Part shown: piece by piece, positions 1 through 7,489 of the stretch
How the letters are laid out: every line of letters begins with the position of its first letter
Position numbering within the stretch: position 1 is the first letter of the stretch
NCBI GenBank assembly: GCA_003599475.1
Contig: QZKK01000187.1
Coordinates: 1-22,100, forward strand
Origin: Desulfobacteraceae bacterium
Lineage (GTDB): Bacteria > Desulfobacterota > Desulfobacteria > Desulfobacterales > SURF-15
Direction: 5' to 3'
DNA length: 22,100 bases
Made by a program: the position numbers and the translations under genes
Notes under the pieces: model-generated
Database searches by the model: none
Told to the model about the DNA's origin: nothing
What the model saw: only the letters and a program-made list of their open reading frames with translations

Positions 1-73
1 GCAAAATCTTAACTACTACAGGAAGAACAAAAAGTCCAGCACAAAATGCGCTTTTTTTATTTATTACAACTAG

Positions 74-304
74 TTATCCCCGTGGATGGACACTAATTAG
101 AAACTTTGCAATCATTAGGTTCTCAAGTCGTACGCTGCTCCATTTATCGATTTTTACCCATCCCTGTCTTATCTCGGCTCCGGTCCTTCGTTCCTTTCCT
201 CCTCTTTTTTCGAATCTCTTATTCAACAAGAGGCGAAACTTGAATGAGCTGCGCCTGTCTTTACCACAGCGTCTATCAAAATTGGATGCGCGCCTTTCAA
301 CCAT
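74..304 (-). CDS. Small GKDRR-motif protein of unknown function
   Basis: A 76-residue, strongly basic protein. The start at 304 is chosen because a GGGGAGGTG ribosome-binding site lies just upstream; an earlier in-frame ATG at 337 has none. The sequence repeats an arginine-rich word (ERRASNFDRR, CGKDRR, GGKERR) and then has a W-x-K-x-D-K-W-S-S-V segment. I recognise this layout (repeated GxDRR blocks, then a Trp-containing tail ending WSSV) from small uncharacterised proteins common in Desulfobacterota; this rests on memory of the family, not a search. No signal peptide or membrane segment is visible. The function is unknown, and the arginine blocks could bind RNA, DNA or acidic partners. It stands alone, with no operon partner in view. 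Confidence 0.6.
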   Translation of the reverse strand: MVERRASNFDRRCGKDRRSSFKFRLLLNKRFEKRGGKERRTGAEIRQGWVKIDKWSSVRLENLMIAKFLISVHPRG

Positions 305-436
305 AATGCACCTCCCCAGAAGCTGAATCGAATACACGGATTGTTGACTGGAATCAGGTTCTTTTAATAAACTTAACCCCTTAATATCAATACTTGTTCC
401 AATTTTCCGAGAAAGAATTTTTCTGTATATTTTAAT

Positions 437-470
437 GCAGCTTGGAAATTTCCAGTTTTCGGGGGGTCAG
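437..470 (+). repeat. REP-like repeat copy 1
   Basis: A 34-bp word starting GCAGC, with GTTTTC and then a G-run and TCAG at its 3' end, shared with 704-737. Both copies are in the same orientation, 267 bp apart, with roughly 80 percent identity by eye allowing a one-base shift. The GGGGTCAG core resembles the conserved head of REP elements mobilised by IS200-like REP-associated tyrosine transposases, but no such transposase is present here. Confidence 0.45.
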
Positions 471-703
471 AGTTCAATGGCGATGCCGGTAAATGATTCA
501 GCAAACTTGCTGAGCCTGGAATTCGAGAATTCCTGATCTGTGAAAAGGCCAATCCATGAAGGCCATTCGATTCCTGATATTTTTGAGAGTTTTCTTGTAT
601 CATATCGGCCCGCCATGATAAAACGAGAGCCTCAATTCGTAAGAAGGGATAAATTCTCATAGTGATAAGCAGTGATTTTGTCAATAAAAATCGATTTTTT
701 AAG

Positions 704-753
704 GCAGCCAGGAAAATCTCCCGTTTTCGGGGGTCAGTCCCGCCTTGGCGGGA
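704..753 (+). repeat. REP-like repeat copy 2 with terminal hairpin
   Basis: Second copy of the 34-bp word (704-737). It is followed directly by a perfect hairpin at 738-753: TCCCGCC, two bases, GGCGGGA. A conserved GTCAG head next to a short GC-rich hairpin is the usual layout of a REP unit. Copy 1 has only a weak hairpin after it. Confidence 0.45.
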
Positions 754-781
754 TCAATAGGATCTGTTGACTGGTTCAACG

Positions 782-805
782 GGAATAATGGAATGATGGA
801 ATTAT
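782..805 (+). repeat. 8-bp tandem word (GGAATNAT)x3
   Basis: Three successive 8-bp units, GGAATAAT, GGAATGAT and GGAATTAT, downstream of the toxin gene. It is of the same short-word type as the repeats in the amino acid operon gaps, but with a different word. Confidence 0.6.
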
Positions 806-950
806 GGTTAAGGTAAAAAACATTCTTGGATATGCGGTTGACAAGGGGGAAAGGTTATAGGGGAGAAAGGATACGAACGGATCGGATCATGAATTCAGTT
901 CCTATAGTTGCGAATTCAAGTCTAGGAGATCGAATCGGTCCTGGGAATTC

Positions 951-1469
951 TTACCCGATAAGAGAAGCGATTGTGGGTCTGGGTAAAAACAGCCGAAGGG
1001 AACCTGAGGCGAAAGGGATAAAATGATAGTGCCTATAAAACGCTGCGGCCTGTTCATCCTTTGCTTCAACCAGGATGACTGCCCACCCGATGTCTTGTGT
1101 GCCCATGCAACGCTTTAATGCATCGATAAGAAGAAGCTCTCCATACCCTTTTCCACGTTGATTCTGACTGACGGCAAGGCGGCCGAGAAGGATCGCGGGT
1201 ACGAGGGGATACCTGGGCAACTTTTTCACGGTTGACTCAGGCAAATCACTTAATCGAAGGCTGGTGGCCGATAATGTGTAGAAACCTGACACAAAAGGGC
1301 TGCCTGCTTCCACAAGCACGAAGGTGACGGCAACATGTTTGCGGGTATCCTGGCTTGCCTGCCGCCTCAGGTAACGATCCAGCGCTTCGATCCCGCAGGA
1401 AAAGAGCAGCCGGTCATGACGGGATGAGAGAGCTTCAATCAGAAGCCGAGATTGTCCGGCCTCAGCCAT
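951..1469 (-). CDS. GNAT acetyltransferase toxin (TacT-like)
   Basis: A 172-residue GCN5-related N-acetyltransferase. The acetyl-CoA binding segment is at about residues 96-110 (GRLAVSQNQRGKGYG, with the Q/R-x-x-G-x-G/A pattern). A VEAKDEQAAAFY segment follows, with Tyr145 at the place of the catalytic tyrosine of TacT toxins, and then a short F-x-P-F tail. TacT-family toxins acetylate the amino group of charged tRNAs and stop translation; that activity is known for the family and inferred here. Length matches the family (about 160-175). The ATG abuts the stop of the antitoxin gene with no intervening base (TAAATG), indicating translational coupling in one operon. All motifs look intact, so it is probably functional. 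Confidence 0.88.
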   Translation of the reverse strand: MAEAGQSRLLIEALSSRHDRLLFSCGIEALDRYLRRQASQDTRKHVAVTFVLVEAGSPFVSGFYTLSATSLRLSDLPESTVKKLPRYPLVPAILLGRLAVSQNQRGKGYGELLLIDALKRCMGTQDIGWAVILVEAKDEQAAAFYRHYHFIPFASGSLRLFLPRPTIASLIG

Positions 1470-1763
1470 TTATTGTCTCATGATCTTGCGATATCGATGC
1501 GCTGCAGACCGGAGCCGTGGACCGGGCGCCGGGGGATTTAGCAAAGCTTCTATCAAGACCGCCTGTTCCCGGGCTGTCAGGGTGATGACCTGGTGCTCCT
1601 GAACCACGCGCATTGCAGCATCTGAGGCCGCCTGAACGATGAAATCGGAAAGCGACCTTCCCTGAAGCTCAGCAGCCTTCTTGAATAGGTTTTTTTGATC
1701 TTGAGTAATACGGGCCTCCAGGCGTTCGGACCGCTCCCGGTTAGGTGAATTGGTCGTGGGCAT
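1470..1763 (-). CDS. DUF1778 antitoxin (TacA-like)
   Basis: A 97-residue protein of the DUF1778 ribbon-helix-helix family. The N-terminal part (SERLEARITQDQKNLFKKAAELQGRS, about residues 12-36) is the DNA-binding ribbon-helix-helix, followed by SLSDFIVQAA. The C-terminal half would wrap and neutralise the acetyltransferase toxin encoded directly downstream. Start 1763 (MPTTNSP) is chosen because GGAGGAAATTTCC sits just ahead of it; an in-frame ATG at 1787 would add eight residues and lacks such a site. As in other TacAT-type pairs, the antitoxin probably represses its own promoter; a palindrome lies inside that promoter. Confidence 0.88.
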   Translation of the reverse strand: MPTTNSPNRERSERLEARITQDQKNLFKKAAELQGRSLSDFIVQAASDAAMRVVQEHQVITLTAREQAVLIEALLNPPAPGPRLRSAAHRYRKIMRQ

Positions 1764-1804
1764 GGAAATTTCCTCCATCTTTTCCATTTTATTGATTGTT
1801 TATA

Positions 1805-1833
1805 TTTGTACGGCAGATTGCCGGTTAATGCAA
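1805..1833 (-). promoter_or_regulatory. TA promoter with operator-like palindrome
   Basis: Read on the minus strand: a -35-like TTGCAT (1828-1833), a 17-bp spacer and a -10-like TACAAA (1805-1810), upstream of the antitoxin. The spacer contains a perfect 5-bp inverted repeat with a 3-bp centre (CGGCA-GAT-TGCCG on plus, 1811-1823), a suitable size for a ribbon-helix-helix dimer. Autoregulation is inferred from the family. Confidence 0.45.
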
Positions 1834-1932
1834 CAAAAAAATACAAAAATACGATCCACCGGCAGTATGCGGATATCGGGCAGCTCCGAATGGATGATTC
1901 CGGAGGGAAGAAGCAAACTCGATGAGCATGGC

Positions 1933-4704
1933 TCAATCAGGGTTCTCACGCTTCCGGCTTCGCCGGGTAAGAAGCTTTTCGAATTCGACAACCCAGAAAA
2001 TCAGAGAGCTCAAGCCGATGCACAGCATCAGATGCGGGAAGGTGAGAGAAACGGTGTGAAACAGCCCGGATACCGGCGGAAAATAGATCACTGCAAGCTG
2101 CAGAAGCGCGGTCAAAACGACGGCTCCGAAAAGAGGTCTGTTGGACAGGATCCCGATGGTAAAAAGCGAGTCGCGTTCGGAGCGGATGGCCAGTACATGG
2201 GCAAGCTGGGAAAAAGTCAACGTGACAAAGACAATCGTCTGCCACTCGGAACGGCCGTTTGTCCAGAAGAAAAAGCCGGCGCCGAGGGGAACAAGCCCCA
2301 TGACGAGCCCCACCCAGAGGATATGCCGGCCTACTCCGCGGCTGAACACCGTTTCATTCGGATGCCGCGGTGGACGGTTCATGACGTTTCTTTCACCGGG
2401 TTCCAAACTCAAGGCCAGGGCCGGGAGTCCGTCTGTCACCAGATTGATCCAGAGGATCTGAAGCGGAAGCAGGGGAAGCGGCATGCCGAGAAAGGGCGCA
2501 ACCAGCATGACCAGGATCTCTCCGGAATTTGTGGTGAGAAGGTATTTGATGAACTTCCGGATGTTATCGTAAATGATGCGGCCTTCCTCCACGGCGGCGA
2601 CGATGGTCGAGAAATTATCGTCCAGAAGCACCATATCGGCCACTTCTTTCGAGACATCGGTCCCCGTAATCCCCATGGCGACTCCGATATCGGCCTTTTT
2701 GAGCGCCGGCGCATCGTTTACCCCGTCACCCGTCATCGAAACGATGTGGCCTCCCTCTTGAAACGCCTGGACGATGTTGAGCTTGTGTTCGGGGGCGACT
2801 CTCGCATAGACCGAAATTTTCTCGACCGATTCCCTCAGCTCCTGCACCGATTTCCGTGCAAGGTCCTGTCCGGTCAGCACATCTCCATTCCGTGCAATCC
2901 CCAATTCCTCTGCAATATGCATGGCCGTGAACGGGTGATCGCCGGTAATCATGACCGGAAGGATCCCGGCGGATCTGCATTTGGCCACCGCATCCTTTGC
3001 CTCGGGCCGGGGCGGATCGATGATTCCCATCATGCCGGTAAAGACAAGATCCTGCTCGACGGAATCCAGGGAGCGATCCTCCGGAGCCGAAGAAAGGCTT
3101 TTGTAGGAAACACCCAGCACCCGCATTCCCTGCCGGGCGAGCCGGTTGTCGGCCTCGGTGATCCGATTCCGCCATTCATCTGTCAGCGGCTCGACCTTCC
3201 CGTCGATGATCGCCTTATTGGAGATGGATAGAAGGGCGTCGACCGCCCCCTTGGTAAAGGCGACAAATGGAGAGTTCCGCCCATCGTTACGTACGGATTC
3301 GATCGAAGGCGGAAGGCGGATGCCGGCGCTTTCGAACCTGTGGATCGTGGTCATCCGTTTGCGTTCGGAGTCAAAGGGGATTTCGGCAATGCGGGGAAAA
3401 TTTTTCTCCAGATCGGGCTTTAAAAGGCCTGTTTCTGCGGATGCGGAAAGGAGTGCCGCTTCCGTGGGATCACCGAACGTGCGAAAGCCGTCCTCTTCAT
3501 TTCTTTCGATCGCTGCGTTGTTGCAGAGCGCTCCGCCCGCAAGAAGGAGTCGAATCGCCGATGACCCGTTTGCCCTCTGCTCTTCCTTTTCGAACGATTC
3601 CGGAAAACCCCCGGTCTCTTTGCGGTAATCCTCCAGTTTGATCCGGCGATCCAATGTCTCAAGCACGGTCACGGCCATCCGGTTTTCGGTCAGGGTTCCC
3701 GTTTTGTCCGTGCAGATGACGGTTACCGAACCGAGGGTTTCGACGGCGGGGAGCTTCCGGATCAGCGCGTGCCTTTTGAGCAGCCGCTGCGAACCGAGTG
3801 CGAGTGAGATGGTAACGACCGCAGGCAGCCCTTCGGGGATGGCCGCAACCGCCAGGCTGATGGCGGTGAGAAAAAGGAGCTTGAAATCTTCGCCTCTTAC
3901 CGCTCCGAGTACAATGACGATTCCGATCAAAAGCAGCGCAGCGGCAGCCAGCGTCCTTCCCAGGCGCTTCAACCGATTCTGCAGAGGGGTGGACTTATCC
4001 TCCACCGTCTGGATCATCGAAGCGATCCGGCCAAGCTCCGTCTCCATTCCCGTATGAACCACCACCCCCCGCCCGCGCCCGGAGGTTACGGCCGTACCCA
4101 TATAGACCATGTTTGAACGCTCGGCCAGGGGGGTTTCGGAGGAAAGAGCGGTGTCAGGGTCCTTTTCGACGGGGGCCGATTCGCCCGTAAGGGCCGCCTC
4201 CTGTATCTGCAGGCGGACATGTTCGAGCAGACGGCAATCGGCAGGGATCAGGGTCCCCTCCTCGAAGAGCACGATATCCCCGGGCACAAGGTCTCTTGCG
4301 GACACTTCCTGAACCGATCCGTCGCGCAACACCCCGACATTCGGAACCGAAAGCTTCTTCAATGCCGCCATCGCCTTTTCCGCCTTATACTCCTGCCTGA
4401 ATCCGAAGAGGCCGTTGATAATGACGATGGCAAGGATTGCGGTCGCATCCTTGGAATCGCCGAGCAGGGCGGAAATTACGGCGGCAACGATCAGGATGAT
4501 TATCATGGAAGCGGTAAACTGCTCCCCCAGGATCCTCCAGGCGCTCTTTGCCCCCCGTTCCTCCAACTCGTTCGGCCCGTATCGATCCAGCCGCCCGGAA
4601 GCTTCCGAACTTTCAAGCCCTCTGTCCGGATCCGTTCCCAGCCGGTTCAGGGCCTCGACAGCACTCAGCGTGTGCCAACGGTTTTGACTGCCCGCTTCCT
4701 TCAT
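1933..4704 (-). CDS. Ca2+-type cation-transporting P-type ATPase
   Basis: A P-type (P2A-like) ATPase of about 923 residues that would pump cations, most likely Ca2+, out of the cytoplasm. Counting from the ATG at 4704: N-terminal cation-ATPase domain with YGPNEL; TGES of the actuator domain at about 173-176; PEGLP in membrane helix M4 at about 290-294; phosphorylation motif CTDKTGTLT with Asp333; then MITGD and TGDGVNDAP of the P domain. Later helices carry NSGE (M5) and NLVTDGLPA (M6), which match the calcium-site residues of SERCA-like pumps; this supports Ca2+, although Mn2+ is possible. Hydrophobic stretches fit ten membrane helices. A GTG at 4722 would add six residues but has no ribosome-binding site; the ATG has GGAG about 12 bases upstream. 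No partner gene is nearby. Confidence 0.93.
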   Translation of the reverse strand: MKEAGSQNRWHTLSAVEALNRLGTDPDRGLESSEASGRLDRYGPNELEERGAKSAWRILGEQFTASMIIILIVAAVISALLGDSKDATAILAIVIINGLFGFRQEYKAEKAMAALKKLSVPNVGVLRDGSVQEVSARDLVPGDIVLFEEGTLIPADCRLLEHVRLQIQEAALTGESAPVEKDPDTALSSETPLAERSNMVYMGTAVTSGRGRGVVVHTGMETELGRIASMIQTVEDKSTPLQNRLKRLGRTLAAAALLLIGIVIVLGAVRGEDFKLLFLTAISLAVAAIPEGLPAVVTISLALGSQRLLKRHALIRKLPAVETLGSVTVICTDKTGTLTENRMAVTVLETLDRRIKLEDYRKETGGFPESFEKEEQRANGSSAIRLLLAGGALCNNAAIERNEEDGFRTFGDPTEAALLSASAETGLLKPDLEKNFPRIAEIPFDSERKRMTTIHRFESAGIRLPPSIESVRNDGRNSPFVAFTKGAVDALLSISNKAIIDGKVEPLTDEWRNRITEADNRLARQGMRVLGVSYKSLSSAPEDRSLDSVEQDLVFTGMMGIIDPPRPEAKDAVAKCRSAGILPVMITGDHPFTAMHIAEELGIARNGDVLTGQDLARKSVQELRESVEKISVYARVAPEHKLNIVQAFQEGGHIVSMTGDGVNDAPALKKADIGVAMGITGTDVSKEVADMVLLDDNFSTIVAAVEEGRIIYDNIRKFIKYLLTTNSGEILVMLVAPFLGMPLPLLPLQILWINLVTDGLPALALSLEPGERNVMNRPPRHPNETVFSRGVGRHILWVGLVMGLVPLGAGFFFWTNGRSEWQTIVFVTLTFSQLAHVLAIRSERDSLFTIGILSNRPLFGAVVLTALLQLAVIYFPPVSGLFHTVSLTFPHLMLCIGLSSLIFWVVEFEKLLTRRSRKRENPD

Positions 4705-4861
4705 GAGCCAGTCGTTCTCCACTTATGAAAAGGCATTGGGACAAATAACTTATCCTATCGCGGGATCGCAAGGAGGGGCTATAAAGTGAAGACTGTATTT
4801 TGAAGGTTGTCGAGCGGGTCTGCCGAATCCTGAAATGCTTCATAAACCATATCGCTTTGGC

Positions 4862-5017
4862 TCAATCCGCTTCCGGTGACAATTCGATCCATACATCGAG
4901 GTCTTTCGTGTAGCGGGGGTGCCCGTGGAATGCGACGGCATACCCACCGACAACCAGATATCGAACATCACTTTCGTTTAACGATTCGATAAACTCTTTG
5001 AAATCCCTGTTCAGCAT
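4862..5017 (-). pseudogene. Truncated AbiEii-like nucleotidyltransferase
   Basis: Only 51 codons remain before a TGA. The peptide starts MLNRDFKEFIESL and contains GGYAVAFHGHPRYTKDLDVWIE, which holds the G-G and D-x-D (DLDVW) elements of the nucleotidyltransferase fold typical of AbiEii / MenT-like toxins; here the motif is split as GGYAVAFHGH and RYTKDLDVWIE. Family members usually run well over 130 residues, so most of the domain is gone. After the stop the frame stays open for about 30 codons (to the region of 4770) without recognisable homology, suggesting a lost end and not just a point stop. The start (5017) has GGAG upstream and overlaps the end of the 62-residue gene by 50 bases in another frame. 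Confidence 0.75.
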
Positions 5018-5156
5018 GATATCTCCAGGAGTTGTATTCTTCTCGGATTTGCTCTAATGCATCCAATCGCTCTTCGTATGATTTCGACTGCCAAAATGAA
5101 AAATCCTTCGGCTGCTCCTTGATTTTATACTTTCTTACGACCTTACGGATGCTCAT
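4968..5156 (-). CDS. 62-residue partner of a nucleotidyltransferase
   Basis: A small, charged protein beginning MSIRKVVRKYKIKEQ, with FSFWQSKSYEERLDALEQIR and the end FQRVYRIVKRK. The Y-E-E-R-L-x-A-L-E-x-I-R block and the F-Q-R-V-Y-R tail are what I recall of short proteins commonly encoded directly before AbiEii-like nucleotidyltransferases; this comes from memory. It overlaps the upstream regulator by four bases (ATGA) and the downstream nucleotidyltransferase remnant by 50 bases, so it belongs to a tightly coupled cassette. The gene itself looks intact, but its presumed partner is broken. Its role (antitoxin, adaptor or toxin subunit) is unknown. Confidence 0.6.
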   Translation of the reverse strand: MSIRKVVRKYKIKEQPKDFSFWQSKSYEERLDALEQIREEYNSWRYHAEQGFQRVYRIVKRK

Positions 5157-5410
5157 GATCGCCTCTTTTCATGCTGGGACGGTTCATCCAGCCCGAATTC
5201 CACCTGAAAAGACGTGGCCTTGACCACAGGCTTGACCCTTTTGTTGCTTCTTACCAGATCCACGATCCCGTATTGGGCCATCGTACTCAGGGTTCGATAA
5301 AGATTGCTCCTTTTCCGGCCGGTCGCCGCCTCCAGCTCCTTTAAGGATGACGGCTTCTGCTCTTCGATAATCCGAAGAAGCTCTCGGTTTTCACGGCTTA
5401 TTAATAACAC
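5153..5410 (-). CDS. Winged-HTH regulator, probably N-truncated (HVO_A0114-like)
   Basis: An 85-residue ORF opening at a GTG (MLLISRENREL). Residues about 4-60 form a winged helix-turn-helix: RELLRIIEEQKPSSLKELE, then ATGRKRSNLYRTLSTMAQYG, then IVDLV with a basic wing and PVVKATSFQVEFGLDE. The ending closely resembles HVO_A0114-type DNA-binding proteins, which normally carry some 40 or more extra N-terminal residues. Here those are missing, and the sequence just upstream is the end of a DUF4160 fragment. It overlaps the next gene by four bases. It could be a remnant still expressed from GTG (AAGGACAG lies ahead), or a fully dead 3' half. As an intact protein it would be the repressor of the downstream cassette. 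Confidence 0.55.
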   Translation of the reverse strand: MLLISRENRELLRIIEEQKPSSLKELEAATGRKRSNLYRTLSTMAQYGIVDLVRSNKRVKPVVKATSFQVEFGLDEPSQHEKRRS

Positions 5411-5594
5411 CTGTCCTTCAGATCACGATACGCGCCAATCAGCGGCGTGCGAGATCTGAGATCGCCTTTCAGGATGTTACCCTGAAAATCTAAAAGCGCC
5501 TTGTTGCCCTGGTATTCCACATGGATATGTGGCGGATTATGTTCATCATAGTACATTCTGACAATAATTCAAAGAAGGCTGAAATGATGGGCAT
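5401..5594 (-). pseudogene. Frameshifted, 3'-truncated DUF4160 gene
   Basis: The reading frame from ATG 5556 gives MYYDEHNPPHIHVEYQG and then KALLDFQGNILKGDLRSRT, clearly the DUF4160 core. The normal N-terminus (MPxISxFFGII then IRM) is found upstream from ATG 5594, as MPIISAFF, but in a different frame: TTCTTTGAATT would need one extra G to read FFGI. So one base is missing relative to the family. Downstream, homology ends soon after GDLRSRT, and the frame stops at 5401-5403, inside the start of the helix-turn-helix ORF. DUF4160 proteins are small, TA-associated, usually 80-90 residues and often paired with DUF2442; no DUF2442 gene is present. Both ends are damaged, so this is called dead. 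Confidence 0.7.
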
Positions 5595-5711
5595 TATTTA
5601 TACCCTTTCGATGCGAACATGTATTAGACGGAATTTCTAGTATGCTCACTTTATTTGGGTGAATCCGAGGGATCAGCGGATAAAAGCAGGTCAGTTCAAA
5701 AGGGGAGGGGG

Positions 5712-5738
5712 GCCGAGGGGGCCGTAAGCCCCCTCGGC
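5712..5738 (-). terminator. Terminator-like hairpin after leuA
   Basis: A perfect 11-bp inverted repeat with a 5-base loop (arms 5712-5722 and 5728-5738; GCCCCCTCGG against CCGAGGGGGC at its core). On the minus strand it lies 20 bases beyond the leuA stop and is followed by a C-rich stretch ending in four Ts. The T-tail is short, so termination may be partial, but position and stem strength suit the end of the operon. Confidence 0.6.
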
Positions 5739-5757
5739 AGGCGCCGGGCTGTGATCC

Positions 5758-7296
5758 TTACAGTCCCTGCGCAGAGATCGCCGGGTGGCTTTTCAAGTAT
5801 TCCAACCGGTTCAAACCATTGATGTATGCCATGGCGCTGGCGGTGATGATATCGGGATCCGCACCCTTTCCGAGCGCCGTAAGGCCGTTTTCCTTCAAGC
5901 GGACCGTCACCTCGCCCATCGCATCGGTGCCGCCGGTAAGCGCGCTGATCGAAAAGCGCAGCAGCTCCGCGCTGGTCCGGGTCAGCTTCGAAATGGTGTT
6001 GTAGACCGCATCGATCGGTCCGTTTCCGTAGTCGGCCCCCTGGACCGATCTTCCGTTTACGCTCAGCTTCACACTCGCCATGGGGAGCACGGTGGTCCCG
6101 CTGGTGACATGCTGGTATTCGAGCCTGAAGATGTCTGCGGTGCGCAGGATCCCCTCGGTGACGATGGCTTCCAGGTCTTCGTCCATGACGACTTTCTTCT
6201 TGTCCGCAAGCTCCTTGAATTTCTTAAAGACAAGATTCAACTCCTCGTCCGAGAGATCGTATCCGAGGGCCTTGAGGTGATCGCGGAGCGCATGGCGGCC
6301 CGAATGCTTTCCGAGGACGAGTTTGTTCCGGCTCAGCCCGATGGTCTCCGGCTTCATGATCTCATAAGTCATCGGGTTCTTCAGCACCCCGTCCTGGTGG
6401 ATTCCGGCTTCATGGGCAAAGGCATTGGCGCCTACGATCGCCTTGTTGGGCTGTACCAGGATCCCCGTGATCATGCTGACCAGGCGGCTGGTCGGGTAAA
6501 TTTCAGTCGTATCGATGCCGGTATGGACGTTGAGGAAATTGGGCCGGGTGTGCAGGGACATGACCACCTCCTCAAGCGAGGTGTTTCCCGCGCGCTCTCC
6601 GATCCCATTTATGGTCACCTCCGCCTGGCGCGCTCCGGCATAAACAGCGGCCAGCGTATTTGCGGTGGCAAGACCCAGATCGTTGTGGCAGTGGACGCTG
6701 AAAACAGCCTTTCCGATATTTGCGGTATGTCCCATCACGTATCTTACCAGAGACTCGAATTCCTGCGGGATGGCATATCCGACGGTATCCGGCAGGTTTA
6801 CGGTGGTGGCGCCGGCTTCGATCGCCGCCTCGAAGACCCTGCACAGGTAGTCGCGGTCGCTTCGGGAGCCGTCTTCGGCCGAAAATTCGACGTTTTCGGT
6901 AAATGATTTTGCATACCGGACAGCCTCCACGGCGGCACTCAAGACCTCCTCCCGGCTCATCTTGAGCTTGTATTCCAGGTGAATGTCCGAGGTGGCGATA
7001 AAGGTGTGGATTCTCGGCTTTTTCGCATGCCGGACCGACTGCCAGGCCCGGTCGATGTCTTGCTTGCCTGAGCGCGCCAGACCGGCCACCTCCGTTTTCT
7101 TCAACTTGGCGGCGATACTGGAGACCGCATCGAAGTCCCCCTCCGACGCCGCCGGAAAACCGGCTTCCAGCACATCGACCCCCAGTTTCTCCAGTTGAAC
7201 AGCCAGGCGCAGCTTCTCTGCGGTGTTCATGCTGGCTCCGGGGGACTGCTCGCCGTCTCTTAACGTGGTATCGAAAATAATGACACGATCTTTCAT
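5758..7296 (-). CDS. leuA: 2-isopropylmalate synthase
   Basis: A 512-residue LeuA (normal length). It condenses acetyl-CoA with 2-oxoisovalerate, the first committed step of leucine synthesis. The N-terminal HMGL-like TIM barrel opens with DTTLRDGEQSPG (Arg13, Asp14); the metal-binding HCHNDLG is at 202-208, and GERAGNTSLEEV and HEAGIHQDGVLK follow. The C-terminal LeuA allosteric domain (about 385-505) contains the serine/glycine-rich part that binds leucine in feedback inhibition (inferred from the family). GAAGGAGC lies seven bases ahead of the ATG. It is the last gene of the operon, 193 bp after cimA. LeuC, LeuD and LeuB are not in the window. Confidence 0.97.
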   Translation of the reverse strand: MKDRVIIFDTTLRDGEQSPGASMNTAEKLRLAVQLEKLGVDVLEAGFPAASEGDFDAVSSIAAKLKKTEVAGLARSGKQDIDRAWQSVRHAKKPRIHTFIATSDIHLEYKLKMSREEVLSAAVEAVRYAKSFTENVEFSAEDGSRSDRDYLCRVFEAAIEAGATTVNLPDTVGYAIPQEFESLVRYVMGHTANIGKAVFSVHCHNDLGLATANTLAAVYAGARQAEVTINGIGERAGNTSLEEVVMSLHTRPNFLNVHTGIDTTEIYPTSRLVSMITGILVQPNKAIVGANAFAHEAGIHQDGVLKNPMTYEIMKPETIGLSRNKLVLGKHSGRHALRDHLKALGYDLSDEELNLVFKKFKELADKKKVVMDEDLEAIVTEGILRTADIFRLEYQHVTSGTTVLPMASVKLSVNGRSVQGADYGNGPIDAVYNTISKLTRTSAELLRFSISALTGGTDAMGEVTVRLKENGLTALGKGADPDIITASAMAYINGLNRLEYLKSHPAISAQGL

Positions 7297-7489
7297 CCGT
7301 TTGCTCCTTCTTGTGGACTCTGCAATTTTAGCGTTCAGTGTTCAGTGTTCAGTGTTCAGCCCAAGCCGCGGGCTGCAGCGGGCGCAGAGTCTATGGGAGC
7401 ATCGGCCGCAGGGCCGGCGTCCTGCCGAATCCTGCGGCTTTGGTCCCATCTTTTCGTTTCGACGGATGCATGGTCTTTTCTCCGTGTAA
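7297..7489. other. cimA-leuA gap with repeats
   Basis: A 193-bp gap inside the operon with no gene. It holds a 7-bp tandem repeat (7333-7359) and a GC-rich hairpin, GCCGCAGG/CCTGCGGC, at 7405-7412 and 7431-7438. The hairpin has no T-tail on the minus strand, so it may stall or stabilise the mRNA instead of ending it. Confidence 0.5.
7333..7359 (+). repeat. 7-bp tandem word (GTTCAGT)x3.9
   Basis: Three perfect copies of GTTCAGT and a partial fourth. The same word occurs as its reverse complement (CTGAACACTGAA) in the ilvC-ilvN gap and in the ilvB-ilvD gap. Confidence 0.9.

Larger units (their letters stand above)
305..950. other. Gene-poor 646-bp stretch with repeats
   Basis: No convincing gene is seen on either strand. 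The stretch holds two imperfect copies of a 34-bp REP-like word (437-470 and 704-737), a short perfect hairpin at 738-753, the 10-mer TGTTGACTGG near 342-351 and again near 766-775, and an 8-bp tandem word at 782-805. Base composition is more AT-rich than in the flanking genes. It looks like decayed or mobile intergenic DNA. Confidence 0.5.

Noticed and set aside
34..60. Terminator for a gene before the window
   Set aside because: AGCAC/GCGCT with a seven-T run looks suggestive, but the stem has only about four pairs with one mismatch, and no upstream gene can be seen.
373..684. 103-residue minus-strand ORF
   Set aside because: No recognisable domain, no ribosome-binding site, and its C-terminal part is read through one of the REP-like repeats. 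Treated as chance.
826..1026. 66-residue plus-strand ORF
   Set aside because: Overlaps the end of the TacT-like gene on the other strand; low-complexity basic sequence without homology that I recognise.
1750..3231. 493-residue plus-strand ORF
   Set aside because: A mirror of the P-type ATPase coding frame. The antisense frame stays open because of codon bias, and its protein has no recognisable domain.
4705..4722. GTG start of the P-type ATPase
   Set aside because: In frame, but without a ribosome-binding site; ATG 4704 is preferred, though the difference is only six residues.
5785..6906. 373-residue plus-strand ORF
   Set aside because: Antisense shadow of leuA; the same reasoning applies to the long plus-strand ORFs opposite cimA and ilvD and to the minus-strand ORF at 17310-19085 opposite the nitrilase and reductase genes.
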